A DNA stretch of 64,000 nucleotides from Protopterus annectens. Taxonomy: Eukaryota > Chordata > Ceratodontiformes > Protopteridae. Below are positions 23,690-37,038 of the stretch, piece after piece. The stretch lies in assembly GCF_019279795.1 (NCBI RefSeq), contig NC_056737.1:1192002965-1192066964 (forward strand), read 5' to 3'. The notes below the pieces were generated by a model. It was given only the letters and a program-made list of their open reading frames with translations, did not search any database and was not told the origin of the DNA. A program made the translations under genes and the position numbers. Each line of letters opens with the position of its first letter. Positions within the stretch are counted from its first letter, which is position 1.

Positions 23690-25224
23690 TTGCGTTGTGA
23701 GTAATCTGTGCTAAGGAGACAGATTTGGTATTGTTTTTTCTAGATAAGAAAACCTGACACCAATCCTTCCCATGAACTTGGGCAATCTTTGCTGTAAGTG
23801 TGATATTGATAATTTAGAAATGCGGTTAAGAGACAAAGGCCATTAAGTCACATTTTGTATCACTATAATATCTGGGTCAAGTTGCATTAAATTGTCTTCG
23901 AGGAGGTAAGACTTACTTATTACTTATCCTGTAACATTTCAAGTGTATTATATTCATACCTGCAGTAGATGACCATGTGGAAATGTTGGTGCTTGTCTGA
24001 GCCAAGGTTGAGCTCTGAGGATTGACGGGAGGGGTGTGAATGCTTTGTGAGCAGTATCTACATTTGTTTGGCTATCGATTAACTTTAATGTCTCAATTAC
24101 TGCTAGATAGCTGAAGCTAATAAATATTTAGCATATTAAAACAGAAGTTATTTGTGCTTGCTTTACTCAGTTGAGCATATGCATATTTTGGTTGGTTGGA
24201 AGGTGATTCCTTTAGTACAAAATAATATGTCTTCAGTTTGTGTTCTTTAGACTTTAACTGTGGACATGCAGCTTGTGTGGGTAAATGGGTCAGTCATAAA
24301 ATGTTAGGGAGAAACTGATGGGTAAGTATTTGTCGGAGGTATTAGTATGTGTAAACATGAAATGTTTGAATCATGGTGTAGGTAAAGCATGGTAACTATG
24401 GACAGTAAAGTCAAAATATGAAGACATTTGTAATAAAGATGATGGGTCATTTTTGATGCTGACTATATAACTTTAAATAATTAAGGCTAATATATGGTTA
24501 TTAATAATGATGCCTGTGAAAAAGTAAAATATTCTGAGTTTGTTGGGAGGGAAGTTATGTGGAGTTTAGGAACACACTTTTCAGTTCAGTGCTGAAAAAA
24601 TCATTTTACAGACATGCAAGAGAAAATGAGAAATGAATATGCAGTCAGTTCATTACTAATCTATTTCAATATGCCAAGATGTTTATGGCTGCTTAATATC
24701 TACTCTATAGAATTACATTCAGTTTTATTTTCACATCAAATGTCAATGAGAGGATGTAATTGCTGCCAAATTAAAATGTTCATGTTTTGAAGTTAGCAGC
24801 AGATTAGACAAGTGTAAGTTAGAAATCTGCAAATTCAAGAAAGTCTAGGTTACAAATCAGCTTTGTTTATTGAATAAAGGTAGGAATGATATGAGTGCTA
24901 ATCAAATTATACTAAAGATATTCTTGATATTTTACATGTTACAATCCCATTTTACAACATGGCTCTGCAACTAAACAGCAGTTTAACCAGTTTAATACAC
25001 AAATTTAGTGTGTGTCCTATTTAAAACAATTACTTTATACATACTACATTCTGAAGAATACTTTAAGCCGTATTATTGTGAAAAAATTGAAATATGCTTG
25101 CTTTCCTGCAGTTTGGTGTGCATTAATAGTTTTCAGGATCAAAGGGGGGCAGTAGTCTTGGTTTTGTTCTTACACTTTGGATTTAAATAAGAATAAACCA
25201 CACATAATGTTTTAACTATTATCA
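23690..25224. other. Unassigned AT-rich sequence
   Basis: No gene, RNA or recognised repeat could be supported on either strand. Confidence 0.45.
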
Positions 25225-25735
25225 AAGATCAAGGGACTCCAGCACGTGCCTTACACAGACCAATTGAAGTCCCTGTCACTATACTGAGTATAGTACAGAC
25301 TCCTTAGGGGAAACATGCGTGGCTTACAGAGCGATCTCCAACCCAAACCTAGTGTATTTGCTGCACACCTGTAAATCAGACAGGATCAGAGCTACCTGTT
25401 CCAGGGACCCAAATATGGCCTGCAACTTGAATATGACATGCTGGAGAGACAGGTTTGTTTTCCAGATAGTGCTGTGTCTGTGGAATAGGCTTCCAGTTCA
25501 TGTGAAGCCCAGCACCTGTAGGGCACTGTTCAAAAGGAACCTGGATAAATGGCTGTGACACTTTAAATTCTTACCAGGGATACTACCCACAACCTTCCTG
25601 GATATGGACAGTCATTACTAAATACAATCCTGAATATTGACTAGAGTATCTATGGTATTACATTGGGATGAAATGATTAGGCTTGAAATGACCTCTGGGT
25701 CACTAGCCTAGAAACCTCCTATGATCCTATGAAAA
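25225..25735 (+). mobile_element. CR1-like LINE 3' fragment (copy CR1-c), plus strand
   Basis: The open part at 25319-25558 encodes the ORF2 tail (TCWRDRFVFQ, LWNRLPVHVK, LFKRNLDKWL). The 3' end (25650-25735) matches the reverse complement of 9407-9500 and finishes in cctatgatcctatga, an octamer-type terminus. It is heavily 5'-truncated, as is usual for CR1. Confidence 0.82.
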
Positions 25736-26137
25736 CAAACTTTTTCCAGTACTTACTGAGAATCTGGACATAATCTACTGAGCTAATATTCACTTTTTAA
25801 ACTGTGGAGGTATGTCCTATATGTGCTACCTATGAGAACAGTCCCTGTTAAAACACTGGAAGCAGGTATAATGTGCCCATTCTTACAAACCAGTAAATCT
25901 TTTTCAGGCAAAATATATTCAAGAAAAGCAGCAATAAGCATTACAAAGTCTAAAATTGAAAGGGTTGACTAAACAGCCACCAAGATTTCTTGGCTCTGTA
26001 TTGAAATGTCAGCATTTGAAATGCTGAGTGCGTACAGAAAACATTTGAAAATGCAGGACAAGAGTGAATCTTGAGCACGGCTCTTCTCTTTTACATTTCT
26101 TTTTTTGTGTGGGACAAGTCTCCTTTACCCCCTGAAG

Positions 26138-26139
<2 letters not shown>
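25736..26139. other. Unassigned sequence
   Basis: No supported feature. Confidence 0.4.

Positions 26140-26204
<65 letters not shown>
26140..26204. repeat. (TA)n microsatellite
   Basis: Uninterrupted TA run of about 64 bp. Confidence 0.98.
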
Positions 26205-26205
<1 letters not shown>

Positions 26206-26384
26206 TAATTCCAAGATCTCCATACTTCATTGAAATGGGAGTTTTCCAAGATGTCCAATATCTTTGGTATAATTTGTTCAGCAGTCATATTATTCCTACC
26301 TTTAGTCAATAAAAACATTTTTTGTAATATTGCTATCTCTATTGTCTGTATAACTCCTGTTTTTAACTTTGTAAAAAATTCTGT

Positions 26385-26482
26385 ATGATTCTTGGAGCTT
26401 TTCTCCCTGGGCCTCTACTGAAAATGGACATGTCTCCAGCTAGACTAGCCCGGTCAACAAATGTAAAATAAAATAAATAAAT
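26385..26482 (+). mobile_element. 3'-end fragment of the LINE-1/LINE-B family
   Basis: The block ggagcttttctccctgggcc, a ctgaaaatggac stretch and the terminal aaataaaataaataaat match the 3' ends of LINE-1 (3968-4077) and LINE-B (12122-12240, reverse). It is a 5'-truncated insertion of about 100 bp or slightly more. The left boundary is uncertain. Confidence 0.75.
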
Positions 26483-26864
26483 ATGTGGCCGTCTTGGACT
26501 GCAAGTCTGTTTTTAGGCCATTCAGTCTTTGTGTTTCAAGACTGTCTCCAGACATTTAAGACATTATATATATTACCTTGGGAAAATACCTAATCTAAGG
26601 GGCTTGTCCATAAACACTGATGAATAAAACGAATGCAAAGCTGTGCATGTTTTGCAAAACTAAAATTTAGTTTGATGTAATAGATGTATGTTGGCTAATA
26701 TTGTTTCAAAATGCTGTGGCACTTAAATGACAATACTCTGAATGTCCAAATGTTTCTTTGGAACTACATTTCCAAATAGAGCACATTATATCATCAAGAA
26801 AGGAGATAAAAAGTTTGTTTTGATCACCAGAACCTATTTAAATATAATTCATATTTGAAGCAAT
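26483..26864. other. Unassigned sequence downstream of the lipoxygenase exon
   Basis: No supported feature. Confidence 0.4.
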
Positions 26865-26883
26865 AACCTAATCTGACTGTACA

Positions 26884-26889
26884 TTTATT
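26884..26889 (-). terminator. Candidate poly(A) signal AATAAA for the lipoxygenase gene
   Basis: TTTATT on the plus strand is AATAAA on the minus strand, about 245 bases past the lipoxygenase stop codon. This would give a short 3'UTR. Other AATAAA words occur farther on, so the choice is tentative. Confidence 0.35.
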
Positions 26890-27131
26890 GTGGAATAGCC
26901 ACATAGGTAATGTGAGGGCACTTAGATTCATCTCATGCATTATAATGCCACTGGGGTACAGATTAATCTACATTTAACACACAGCATCTCACTAACTCTT
27001 TGCATAACATCACCAATAGCAAAACAAAGCAAACATTAAAATAATGATACTGGGCTCTGGGCTCGTCGCCTCATTTTCATGCTAATATTCTTTGCAGGTT
27101 GAAACTATAGCCAGTATAATCACTGCTATAC

Positions 27132-27323
27132 TTATATAGCAATGCTGTTCTCCACCTGACTTGGCTCCAAGTAGTTATATGGCAGCTTATCAAGAGTAAA
27201 GAGCTTTTTATTTCTTGCTTTTAAATTCTCATCAATTATTTTGAGCTTGTTCCTAAATTTTTCAATATGTTTCTTCATTTCAGGTTCAATAAATGTCTGT
27301 TCTGGGTAATCACCAAGCTTCAC
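27132..27323 (-). CDS. Terminal coding exon of an animal lipoxygenase (ALOX family)
   Basis: Lipoxygenases insert molecular oxygen into polyunsaturated fatty acids such as arachidonate, using a non-haem iron. This exon encodes the last 63 residues, from VKLGDYPEQTF to VENSIAI, then TAA. Recognisable family blocks are LGxYPExxF at the start, the helix KFRNKLKIIDENLKARNKK, LPYNYLEPS, and the invariant C-terminal isoleucine whose carboxylate is an iron ligand. The acceptor on the minus strand is a T-rich tract plus CAG at 27324-27326, directly before GTG (phase 0), matching the usual start of the last ALOX exon. The ENSIAI ending is closer to 12/15-type than to 5-lipoxygenase, but the paralogue cannot be fixed. 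A few extra residues (LFTLD) precede LPYNYL. No lesion is seen. Confidence 0.88.
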   Translation of the reverse strand: MKLGDYPEQTFIEPEMKKHIEKFRNKLKIIDENLKARNKKLFTLDKLPYNYLEPSQVENSIAI

Positions 27324-27345
27324 CTGCAAAACAAAACATGCAATA
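27324..27345 (-). promoter_or_regulatory. Splice acceptor (polypyrimidine tract and CAG) of the lipoxygenase exon
   Basis: On the minus strand the intron ends ttgcatgttttgttttgcag immediately before the codon GTG of VKLGDYPE. Protein similarity stops at this point, and the intron continues into a 61-bp tandem repeat. Confidence 0.8.
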
Positions 27346-27600
27346 AGGTGTCTGAGGATGACAAATGAGCGAGTAAGATAAAACAACCGAAATAACAGCC
27401 AATATAGTCTGAGCATGACAAATACACAGCAAGTAAGATAAAACTACTGAAATAACATGGAATATGTGTCTGAGCATGACAAATACACAGCGAGTAAGAT
27501 AAAACTACTGAAATAACATGGAATATGTGTCTGAGCATGACAAATACACAGCGAATAAGGTAAAACTACTGAAATAACATTGAATATGTAAAATTTTAGC
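27346..27600. repeat. 61-bp tandem repeat inside the lipoxygenase intron, about four units
   Basis: The unit starts gtctgagcatgacaaataca and continues through agtaagataaaactactgaaataacatgg. The first unit is the most diverged and lies only ~25 bp from the splice acceptor. Minus-strand ORFs through it are artefacts. Confidence 0.93.
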
Positions 27601-28227
27601 ATTATACACATTGTACACATAAACAATTTGCTTAAATATTTAGTTTGGGGTTTCTTGCAAAATCCAGTTCCAGATAATGAGGTGGAGAAACCTCATAACA
27701 TACAATAGTTTAAAATGTGTGGGAAAAGTAAACATTTAGCATTTATTATACTGAATGCATAGAGGTTACATGCCACTTGGCTAAAACCAGCAATAAAAAA
27801 CTATTTAACTGGAAATTCACCACAATGAAATTTGCATAAATCTGTACATTGGCAAAGGACCCTTCCCCCGCCCTTACCCACATGTGGAAGGGTTGTAACA
27901 GACTGTGACCATCATACCAATGTATTCTTATCTGAGGTCATTCACTCTATTAGTAAAGATAGATAACTTTGCTTCTTTGCAAAACAAACATTTTCTCTCT
28001 TACTGCAAGGTGCTATGGCATTGAAAACAGAATATAGTAGCAGCTGTGGATGAGGAGTTCAAAGCCCCTCACATGAGGGTGCAGTTGGCTATAATAGGAA
28101 GTGGGTGAAGAGGACATAAATCACCACATTGGAATGCAGGACAGCTTGCCCCTGCGATAAACTGCTTCCAATGGGAACACCACTCTGATATCTGGTGCAT
28201 GATCATGTCATATGACATTGCAAGAGA
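27601..28227. other. Unassigned sequence, presumably intronic
   Basis: No exon, RNA or recognised repeat supported. A GC-richer part near 27850-28190 resembles no family I know. Confidence 0.4.
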
Positions 28228-28330
28228 TAGGTTCATAGGTTCATAGGTAGGTACTAAGCTATTGGCCCTAGGGCCTATATAAGCCTATCCAAAAAATGTA
28301 CTCTGGCTTTTGCCACCCAAGAAAATTATT
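28228..28330 (-). mobile_element. Solo CR1-like 3' end fragment (copy CR1-f), minus strand
   Basis: About 100 bp. It matches the 3' ends of CR1-a (19441-19530, same strand) and CR1-d (48130-48212, reverse complement): octamers cataggttcataggt, then taggtactaagct, gccctagggcctatataagcc and a tggcttttgccaccc end. Confidence 0.75.
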
Positions 28331-29924
28331 TTCCTGTGCCCCTGTAACAACAAAATATGAAACAAAGATGTGTTCTTATAGTATACATTTTAGTATATCA
28401 GAACTTGACTTAGGGTCATGGTACTTGGATAAAAGAAAAAAAAATGCATATTTTATGATTGTGTATGTGATGGCCCCGTCATTACCACTGGCCAGTAATC
28501 AAGGAGCTCCAATCCTCAGCACTGACAACAGTAAGAGGCAGTCACTAAAACACAAACAGATTTACAAAGTATTTCAAATGAAGCTCTCTGCATCAAGCTT
28601 GATTTTCTTCAAGAGCACTTATAGAACATGTTCCACTGGGACTGGACTCTCTGTCTCACCAGATCTCAAACAAAACCACAATAAATCCAGTAACATCAAG
28701 CCCGACTCCAGGAAGGAAATGCACCAGTCCAATAGAAGCTTACTGCAAGGTGGAAATGAGGTTACACCTCAAGGTAATCTTTATGGATTGCCTCCATAGT
28801 ATTTACAATATTTACATTATAAACTTAAAATGTTTAGAGTGTTTGGGGGCAGATCCTCCTGCCAAAACAATTGATTATGAATATTTTATTGTTGCTGCGA
28901 GTATAATTTTTTAACTTTTAGACATTTTCACAGCAATTATTTGCATCTTGATTAAACAGCATGTAAATTTTTATAATAAATCCATTTCAAACAAATAGTC
29001 TTCAGTGCTTTAGCATGCAGTCAAATATTATAAAGCCATTTTTTTATCTAACCATCTTTCATTCCCATTTCAGAAAACTTTAATCACTATATCTTGTGTT
29101 GAAAATCTTTGCTAGTACCTCTGTGATGTATATGAAATATACTAGATTTGCTGTAAAAGAAATCATACCAACACAATTATTTTATCACAACACAAAAACA
29201 TTAACTCTCATGAGGTTGCAAAACAAAAAAACATATTTTTTTGCAGGAGCAAGCCCCTTTACCCTGATGTTGGGGCAAACCTCCAGAGTCCCAAACCACA
29301 TATATGTTAACTCAAAGATAACATAAACTTAGACAAGAAATTGATCAATACACAATGCATACCTTCCTGCCATTGTCTAAGTGTAACTTCCATTAAAAGA
29401 TGCCAATGAAATTTTAGTGACAATGTTTTGATATTTGATCAAGTGGTCATTAATAAACAGTAGGTTTCTCAACATATTATGCTTTTCAGCATGCAATCAT
29501 AACACAAAAATCACTTAAATACAGACTATAGAGTATGTTATATATAAACATTGTTCTCCCCTTAAAATTAGAGACCTTTAATTTTTACACCAGGCCACAT
29601 GATTCTGAATTAGCAACAGTGTGGCAGAGATAACAACTCTGGAAATGACTTGTGTATATTTCAGTGAGAGATACTTTGCTAAACTTCACAATTTGAACTC
29701 TTATTTTACATATTCTTGCTGGCTTTTTAAAAGGATGACATGGTGGCAACCATCTACACTCATTTGTCAAACTGTTAGGCAAATAATTAAGAATTCTAAA
29801 AATGAACCAACATATTCATAAACACAATTTCAAAGATTCATAGAAACGTTATTGTGATTTAGGACCACACAAGTGCAGCCTAAACAAAATTACAAATGTC
29901 AGCTCACGAGAAAAATGCAGTGCA
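28331..29924. other. Unassigned sequence, presumably intronic
   Basis: A 167-codon plus-strand ORF (28296-28799) begins inside the CR1-f fragment and has no recognisable domain, so it is not called as a gene. No lipoxygenase-like exon was found on the minus strand. Confidence 0.4.
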
Positions 29925-32335
29925 AATAACATAGATACAGCAGTATCAGAGAATAACATAGATACAGCAGTATCAGAGAATAACGTAGATACAGCGGTAT
30001 CAGCGAATAACATAGATACAGCGGTATCAGAGAATAACATAGATAGAGCAGTATCAGAGAATAACATAGATACGCGGTATCAGAGAATAACATTGATACA
30101 GCGGTATCAGAGAATAACATAGATACAGCAGTATCAGAGAATAACGTAGATACAGCAGTATCAGAGAATAACGTAGATACAGCGGTATGAGAGAATAACA
30201 TAGATACAGCGGTATGAGAGAATAACATAGATACAGCGGTATGAGAGAATAACATAGATACAGCAATATGAGAGAATAACATAGATACAGCAGTATCAGA
30301 GAATAACATAGATACAGCAGTATCAGAGAATAACATAGATACAGCAGTATGAGAGAATAACATAGATACAGCGGTATCAGAGTATAACATAGATACAGCA
30401 GTATCAGAGAATAACATAGATACAGCGGTATCAGAGAATAACATAGATACAGCAGTATCAGAGAATAACATAGATACAGTGGTATCAGAGAATAACGTAG
30501 ATACAGCGGTATCAGAGAATAACATTGATACAGCGGTATCAGAGAATAACATAGATACAGCAGTATCAGAGAATAACATAGATACAGCGGTATCAGAGAA
30601 TAACGTAGATACAGTGGTATCAGAGAATAACATAGATACAGCGGTATCAGAGAATAACATAGATACAGCAGTATCAGAGAATAACATAGATACAGCGGTA
30701 TCAGAGAATAACATAGATACAGCGGTATCAGAGAATAACATAGATACAGTGGTATCAGAGAATAACATAGATACAGCGGTATCAGAGAATAACGTAGATA
30801 CAGCGGTATCAGAGAATAACATTGATACAGCGGTATCAGAGAATAACATAGATACAGCGGTATCAGAGAATAACATAGATACAGCGGTATCAGAGAATAA
30901 CGTAGATACAGCGGAATCAAAGAATTACATAGACACAGCAGTATCAAAGAATAACGTAGATACAGCGGTATCAGAGAATAACTTAAATACAGTGGTATCA
31001 GAGAATAACATAGATACAGCGGTATCAGAGAATAACATAGATACAGCAGTATCAGAGAATAACATAGATACAGCGGTATCAGAGAATAACATATATACAG
31101 CGGTATCAGAGAATAACATAGATACAGCGGTATCAAAGAATAACGTAGATACAGCGGTATCAGAGAATAACATAGATACAGCGGTATCAAAGAATAACAT
31201 AGATACAGCGGTATCAGAAAATAACATAGATACAGCGGTATCAGAGAATAACATAGATACAGCGGTATCAAAGAATAACGTAGATACAGCGGTATCAGAG
31301 AATAACATAGATACAGCGGTATGAGAGAATAACATAGATACAGCAGTATCAGAGAATAACGTAGATACAGCGGTATCAGAGAATAAGGTAGATACAGCGG
31401 TATCAGAGAATAACACAGATACAGCGGTATCAGAGAATAACATAGATACAGCAGTATCAGAGAATAACATAAATACAGCAGTATCAGAAAATAACATAGA
31501 TACAGCGGTATCAGAGAATAACATAGATACAGTGGTATCCGAAAATAACAGATGCAGCGGTATCAGAGAATAACATAGATACAGCGGTATCAAAGAATAA
31601 CGTAGATACAGCGGTATCAGAGAATAACGTAGATACAGCAGTATCAGAGAATAACATAGATACAGCAGTATCAGAGAATAACATAGATACAGTGGTATCA
31701 GAGAATAACATAGATACAGCAGTATCAGAGAATAATGTAGATACAGCGGTATCAGAGAATAACATAGATACAGCGGTATCAGAGAATAACATAGATACAG
31801 CGGTATCAGAGAATAACATAGATACAGCATTATCAAAGAATAACGTAGATACAGCGGTATCAGAGAATAACATAGATACAGCAGTATCAGAGAATAACAT
31901 AGATACAGTGGTATCAGAGAATAACATAGATACAGCGGCATCAGAGAATAACATAGATACAGCGGTATGAGAGAATAACATAGATACAGCGGTATGAGAG
32001 GATAACATAGATACAGCGGTATCAGAGAATAACATAGATACAGCGGTATCAAAGAATAACATAGATACAGCAGTATCAGAGAATAACATAGATACAGCGG
32101 TATCAGAGAATAACATTGATACAGCAGTATCAGAGAATAACGTAGATGCAGCGGTATCAGAGAATAACATAGATACAGCAGTATCAGAGAATAACATAGA
32201 TACAGCAGTATCAGAGAATAACATAGATACAGCAGTATCAGAGCATAACATAGATACAGCGGTATCAGAGAATAACATAGATACAGCGGTATCAGAGAAT
32301 AACATAGATACAGCGGTATCAAAGAATAACATAAG
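29925..32335. repeat. 27-bp minisatellite, about 89 units
   Basis: The unit is ataacatagatacagcggta plus tcagaga, repeated for 2.4 kb. Common variants are cag/cgg, cat/cgt, tcagaga/tgagaga and aaagaa. The period is nine codons and most units lack stops, so long ORFs run through several frames on both strands (for example ENNIDTAVS on plus and LFSDTAVSM on minus). They are artefacts. A rare shortened unit occurs near 30073 and 31548. Confidence 0.98.
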
Positions 32336-32574
32336 AAAGAAAATAACACTTATGACATGCAAGAGGTAGTTCACATTACATAAACACATTCAATATGCAT
32401 TATCCAGTGATAAATAATAAATAAATACTCACAACCAAACCCCTACACTGTTAAGATATAGAATATACAGAGACTAATGAAAAGCAGCTGTTTAGTTACC
32501 ATATTGCACTTGTTAACTTTAGACATGACTCAGTATAGCCATCATATTATATATTTGCAGCTGGTTGCAGAAGC
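32336..32574. other. Spacer between the two satellite arrays
   Basis: No supported feature. Confidence 0.4.
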
Positions 32575-35280
32575 TGAGCACACTAGGGTTACTTCACAGC
32601 TCTGGATGCAGCATAGTCTATAAACATGCATCACACTACTAACAAAAAAAAACACTATGCGGTTATAACGCAGACACTAGAGTGCTGTGCACACTTGGCT
32701 TAGACAGCAAGCTTTATAAACATAGATCACACTGCTGACAAGATGACACATTGCAGTTATGAATCACACACCAGTATATAGTACACACTAAGCTTACTCC
32801 ACAGGTTTTATAAACATAGATCACACTGCTGACAAGATGACACATTGCAGTTATGAATCACACACCAGTATATAGTACACACTAGGCTTAGTTCACAGGT
32901 TTTATAAACATAGATCACACTGCTGACAAGATGACACATTGCAGTTATGAATCACACACCAGTATATAGTACACACTAAGCTTACTCCACAGGTTTTATA
33001 AACATAGATCACACTGCTGACAAGATGACACATTGCAGTTATGAATCACACACCAGTATTTAGTACACACTAAGCTTACTCCACAGGTTTTATAAACATA
33101 GATCACACTGCTGACAAGGTGACACATTGCAGTTATGAGACACACCAGTATATAGTACACACTAGGCTTACTCCACAGGTTTTATAAACATAGATCACAC
33201 TGCTGACAAGATGACACATTGCAGTTATGAATCACACACCAGTATATAGTACACACTAAGCTTACTCCACAGGTTTTATAAACATAGATCACACTGCTGA
33301 CAAGATGACACATTGCAGTTATGAATCACACACCAGTATATAGTACACACTAAGCTTACTCCACAGGTTTTATAGACATAGATCACACTGCTGACAAGAT
33401 GACACATTGCAGTTATGAATCACACACCAGTATTTAGTACACACTAAGCTTACTCCACAGGTTTTATAGACATAGATCACACTGCTGACAAGATGACACA
33501 TTGCAGTTATGAATCACACACCAGTATATAGTACACACTAAGCTTACTCCACAGGTTTTATAAACATAGATCACACTGCTGACAAGATGACACAATGCAG
33601 TTATGAATCACACACCAGTATTTAGTACACACTAAGCTTACTCCACAGGTTTTATAGACATAGATCACACTGCTGACAAGATGACACATTGCAGTTATGA
33701 GACACACCAGTATATAGTACACACTAGGCTTACTCCACAGGTTTTATAGACATAGATCACACTGCTGACAAGGTGACACATTGCAGTTATGAGACACACC
33801 AGTATATAGTACACACTGGGCTTACTCCACAGGTTTTATAGACATAGATCACACTGCTGACAAGGTGACACATTGCAGTTATGAGACACACCAGTATATA
33901 GTACACACTAGGCTTACTCCACAGGTTTTATAGACATAGATCACACTGCTGACAAGGTGACACATTGCAGTTATGAGACACACCGGTATATAGTACACAC
34001 TAAGCTTACTCCACAGGTTTTATAGACACAGATCACACTGCTGACAAGATGACACATTGCAGTTATGAATCACACACCAGTATTTAGTACACACAAGGCT
34101 TAGTTCACAGGTTTTTAATAGACATAGATCACACTGCTGACAAGATGACACATTGCAGTTATGAATCACACACCAGTATATAGTACACACTAGGCTTACT
34201 CCACAGGTTTTATAGACATAGATCACACTGCTGACAAGGTGACACATTGCAGTTATGAGACACACCGGTATATAGTACACACTAAGCTTACTCCACAGGT
34301 TTTATAGACATAGATCACACTGCTGACAAGATGACACATTGCAGTTATGAATCACACACCAGTATATAGTACACACTAAGCTTACTCCACAGGTTTTATA
34401 AACATAGATCACACTGCTGACAAGATGACACATTGCAGTTATGAGACACACCAGTATTTAGTACACACTAGGCTTACTCCACAGGTTTTATAAACATAGA
34501 TCACACTGCTGACAAGATGACACATTGCAGTTATGAATCACACACCAGTATATAGTACACACTAAGCTTACTCCACAGGTTTTATAGACATAGATCACAC
34601 TGCTGACAAGATGACACATTGCAGTTATGAATCACACACCAGTATTTAGTACACACTAAGCTTACTCCACAGGTTTTATAGACATAGATCACACTGCTGA
34701 CAAGATGACACATTGCAGTTATGAATCACACACCAGTATTTAGTACACACTAAGCTTACTCCACAGGTTTTATAAACATAGATCACACTGCTGACAAGAT
34801 GACACATTGCAGTTATGAATCACACACCAGTATATAGTACACACTAGGCTTACTCCACAGGTTTTATAGACATAGATCACACTGCTGACAAGATGACACA
34901 TTGCAGTTATGAGACACACCAGTATTTAGTACACACTAAGCTTACTCCACAGGTTTTATAGACATAGATCACATTACTGACAAGGTGACACATTGCAGTT
35001 ATGAGACACACCAGTATATAGTACACACTAGGCTTAGTTCACAGGCAAGGATCGCACTACTGGCATAGATCACACTGCTGACAAGGTGACACATTGCAGT
35101 TATGAGACACACCGGTATATAGTACACACTAAGCTTACTCCAGAGGTTTTATAAACATAGATCACACTGCTGACAAGATGACACATTGCAGTTATGAGAC
35201 ACACCAGTATTTAGTACACACTAGGCTTACTCCACAGGTTTTATAAACATAGATCACACTGCTGACAAGGTGACACATTG

Positions 35281-37038
35281 CAGTTATGAATCACACACCA
35301 GTATATAGTACACACTAAGCTTACTCCACAGGTTTTATAGACATAGATCACACTGCTGACAAGATGACACATTGCAGTTATGAATCACACACCAGTATTT
35401 AGTACACACTAAGCTTACTCCACAGGTTTTATAAACATAGATCACACTGCTGACAAGATGACACATTGCAGTTATGAGACACACCAGTATATAGTACACA
35501 CTAGGCTTAGTTCACAGGCAAGGATCGCACTACTGGCATAGATCACACTGCTGACAAGATGACACATTGCAGTTATGAGACACACCAGTATTTAGTACAC
35601 ACTAAGCTTACTCCACAGGTTTTATAAACATAGATCACACTGCTGACAAGATGACACATTGCAGTTATGAATCACACACCAGTATTTAGTACACACTAGG
35701 CTTACTCCACAGGTTTTATAGACATAGATCACACTGCTGACAAGATGACACATTGCAGTTATGAATCACACACCAGTATATAGTACACACTAAGCTTACT
35801 CCACAGGTTTTATAGACATAGATCACATTACTGACAAGGTGACACATTGCAGTTATGAATCACACACCGGTATATAGTACACACTAAGCTTACTCCACAG
35901 GTTTTATAGACATAGATCACACTGCTGACAAGGTGACACATTGCAGTTATGAATCACACACCAGTATATAGTACACACTAAGCTTACTCCACAGGTTTTA
36001 TAGACATAGATCACACTGCTGACAAGATGACACATTGCAGTTATGAATCACACACCAGTATATAGTACACACTAAGCTTACTCCACAGGTTTTATAGACA
36101 TAGATCACACTGCTGACAAGATGACACATTGCAGTTATGAATCACACACCAGTATTTAGTACACACTAAGCTTACTCCACAGGTTTTATAGACATAGATC
36201 ACACTGCTGACAAGATGACACATTGCAGTTATGAATCACACACCAGTATATAGTACACACTAAGCTTACTCCACAGGTTTTATAGACATAGATCACACTG
36301 CTGACAAGATGACACATTGCAGTTATGAATCACACACCAGTATATAGTACACACTAAGCTTACTCCACAGGTTTTATAGACATAGATCACACTGCTGACA
36401 AGATGACACATTGCAGTTATGAATCACACACCAGTATTTAGTACACACTAAGCTTACTCCACAGGTTTTATAAACATAGATCACACTGCTGACAAGATGA
36501 CACATTGCAGTTATGAGACACACCAGTATATAGTACACACTAGGCTTAGTTCACAGGCAAGGATCGCACTACTGGCATAGATCACACTGCTGACAAGATG
36601 ACACATTGCAGTTATGAGACACACCAGTATTTAGTACACACTAAGCTTACTCCACAGGTTTTATAAACATAGATCACACTGCTGACAAGATGACACATTG
36701 CAGTTATGAATCACACACCAGTATTTAGTACACACTAGGCTTACTCCACAGGTTTTATAGACATAGATCACACTGCTGACAAGATGACACATTGCAGTTA
36801 TGAATCACACACCAGTATATAGTACACACTAAGCTTACTCCACAGGTTTTATAGACATAGATCACATTACTGACAAGGTGACACATTGCAGTTATGAATC
36901 ACACACCGGTATATAGTACACACTAAGCTTACTCCACAGGTTTTATAGACATAGATCACACTGCTGACAAGGTGACACATTGCAGTTATGAATCACACAC
37001 CAGTATATAGTACACACTAAGCTTACTCCACAGGTTTT
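35281..37038. repeat. Higher-order duplication in the satellite: ~0.72-kb block repeated at a 1,039-bp offset
   Basis: The rare variant ttcacaggca is at 35511 and 36550, and attactgac at 35827 and 36866; both differ by exactly 1,039 bp. Monomer-by-monomer variant order agrees between 35281-36000 and 36320-37038. The block is a segmental copy of 11 monomers. Confidence 0.85.

Noticed and set aside
27332..27626. Extension of the lipoxygenase frame upstream (MLRLYWLL...)
   Set aside because: The extra residues come from intron and tandem repeat; similarity starts exactly after the splice acceptor at 27323.
28296..28799. 167-codon plus-strand ORF as a possible gene
   Set aside because: It starts inside a CR1 3' fragment, has no recognisable domain and no conserved codon pattern visible by eye.
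29899..32389. Several long ORFs (281-474 codons) in different frames on both strands
   Set aside because: They arise from a 27-bp tandem repeat whose unit lacks stops; the peptides are perfect nine-residue repeats and exist in several frames at once.
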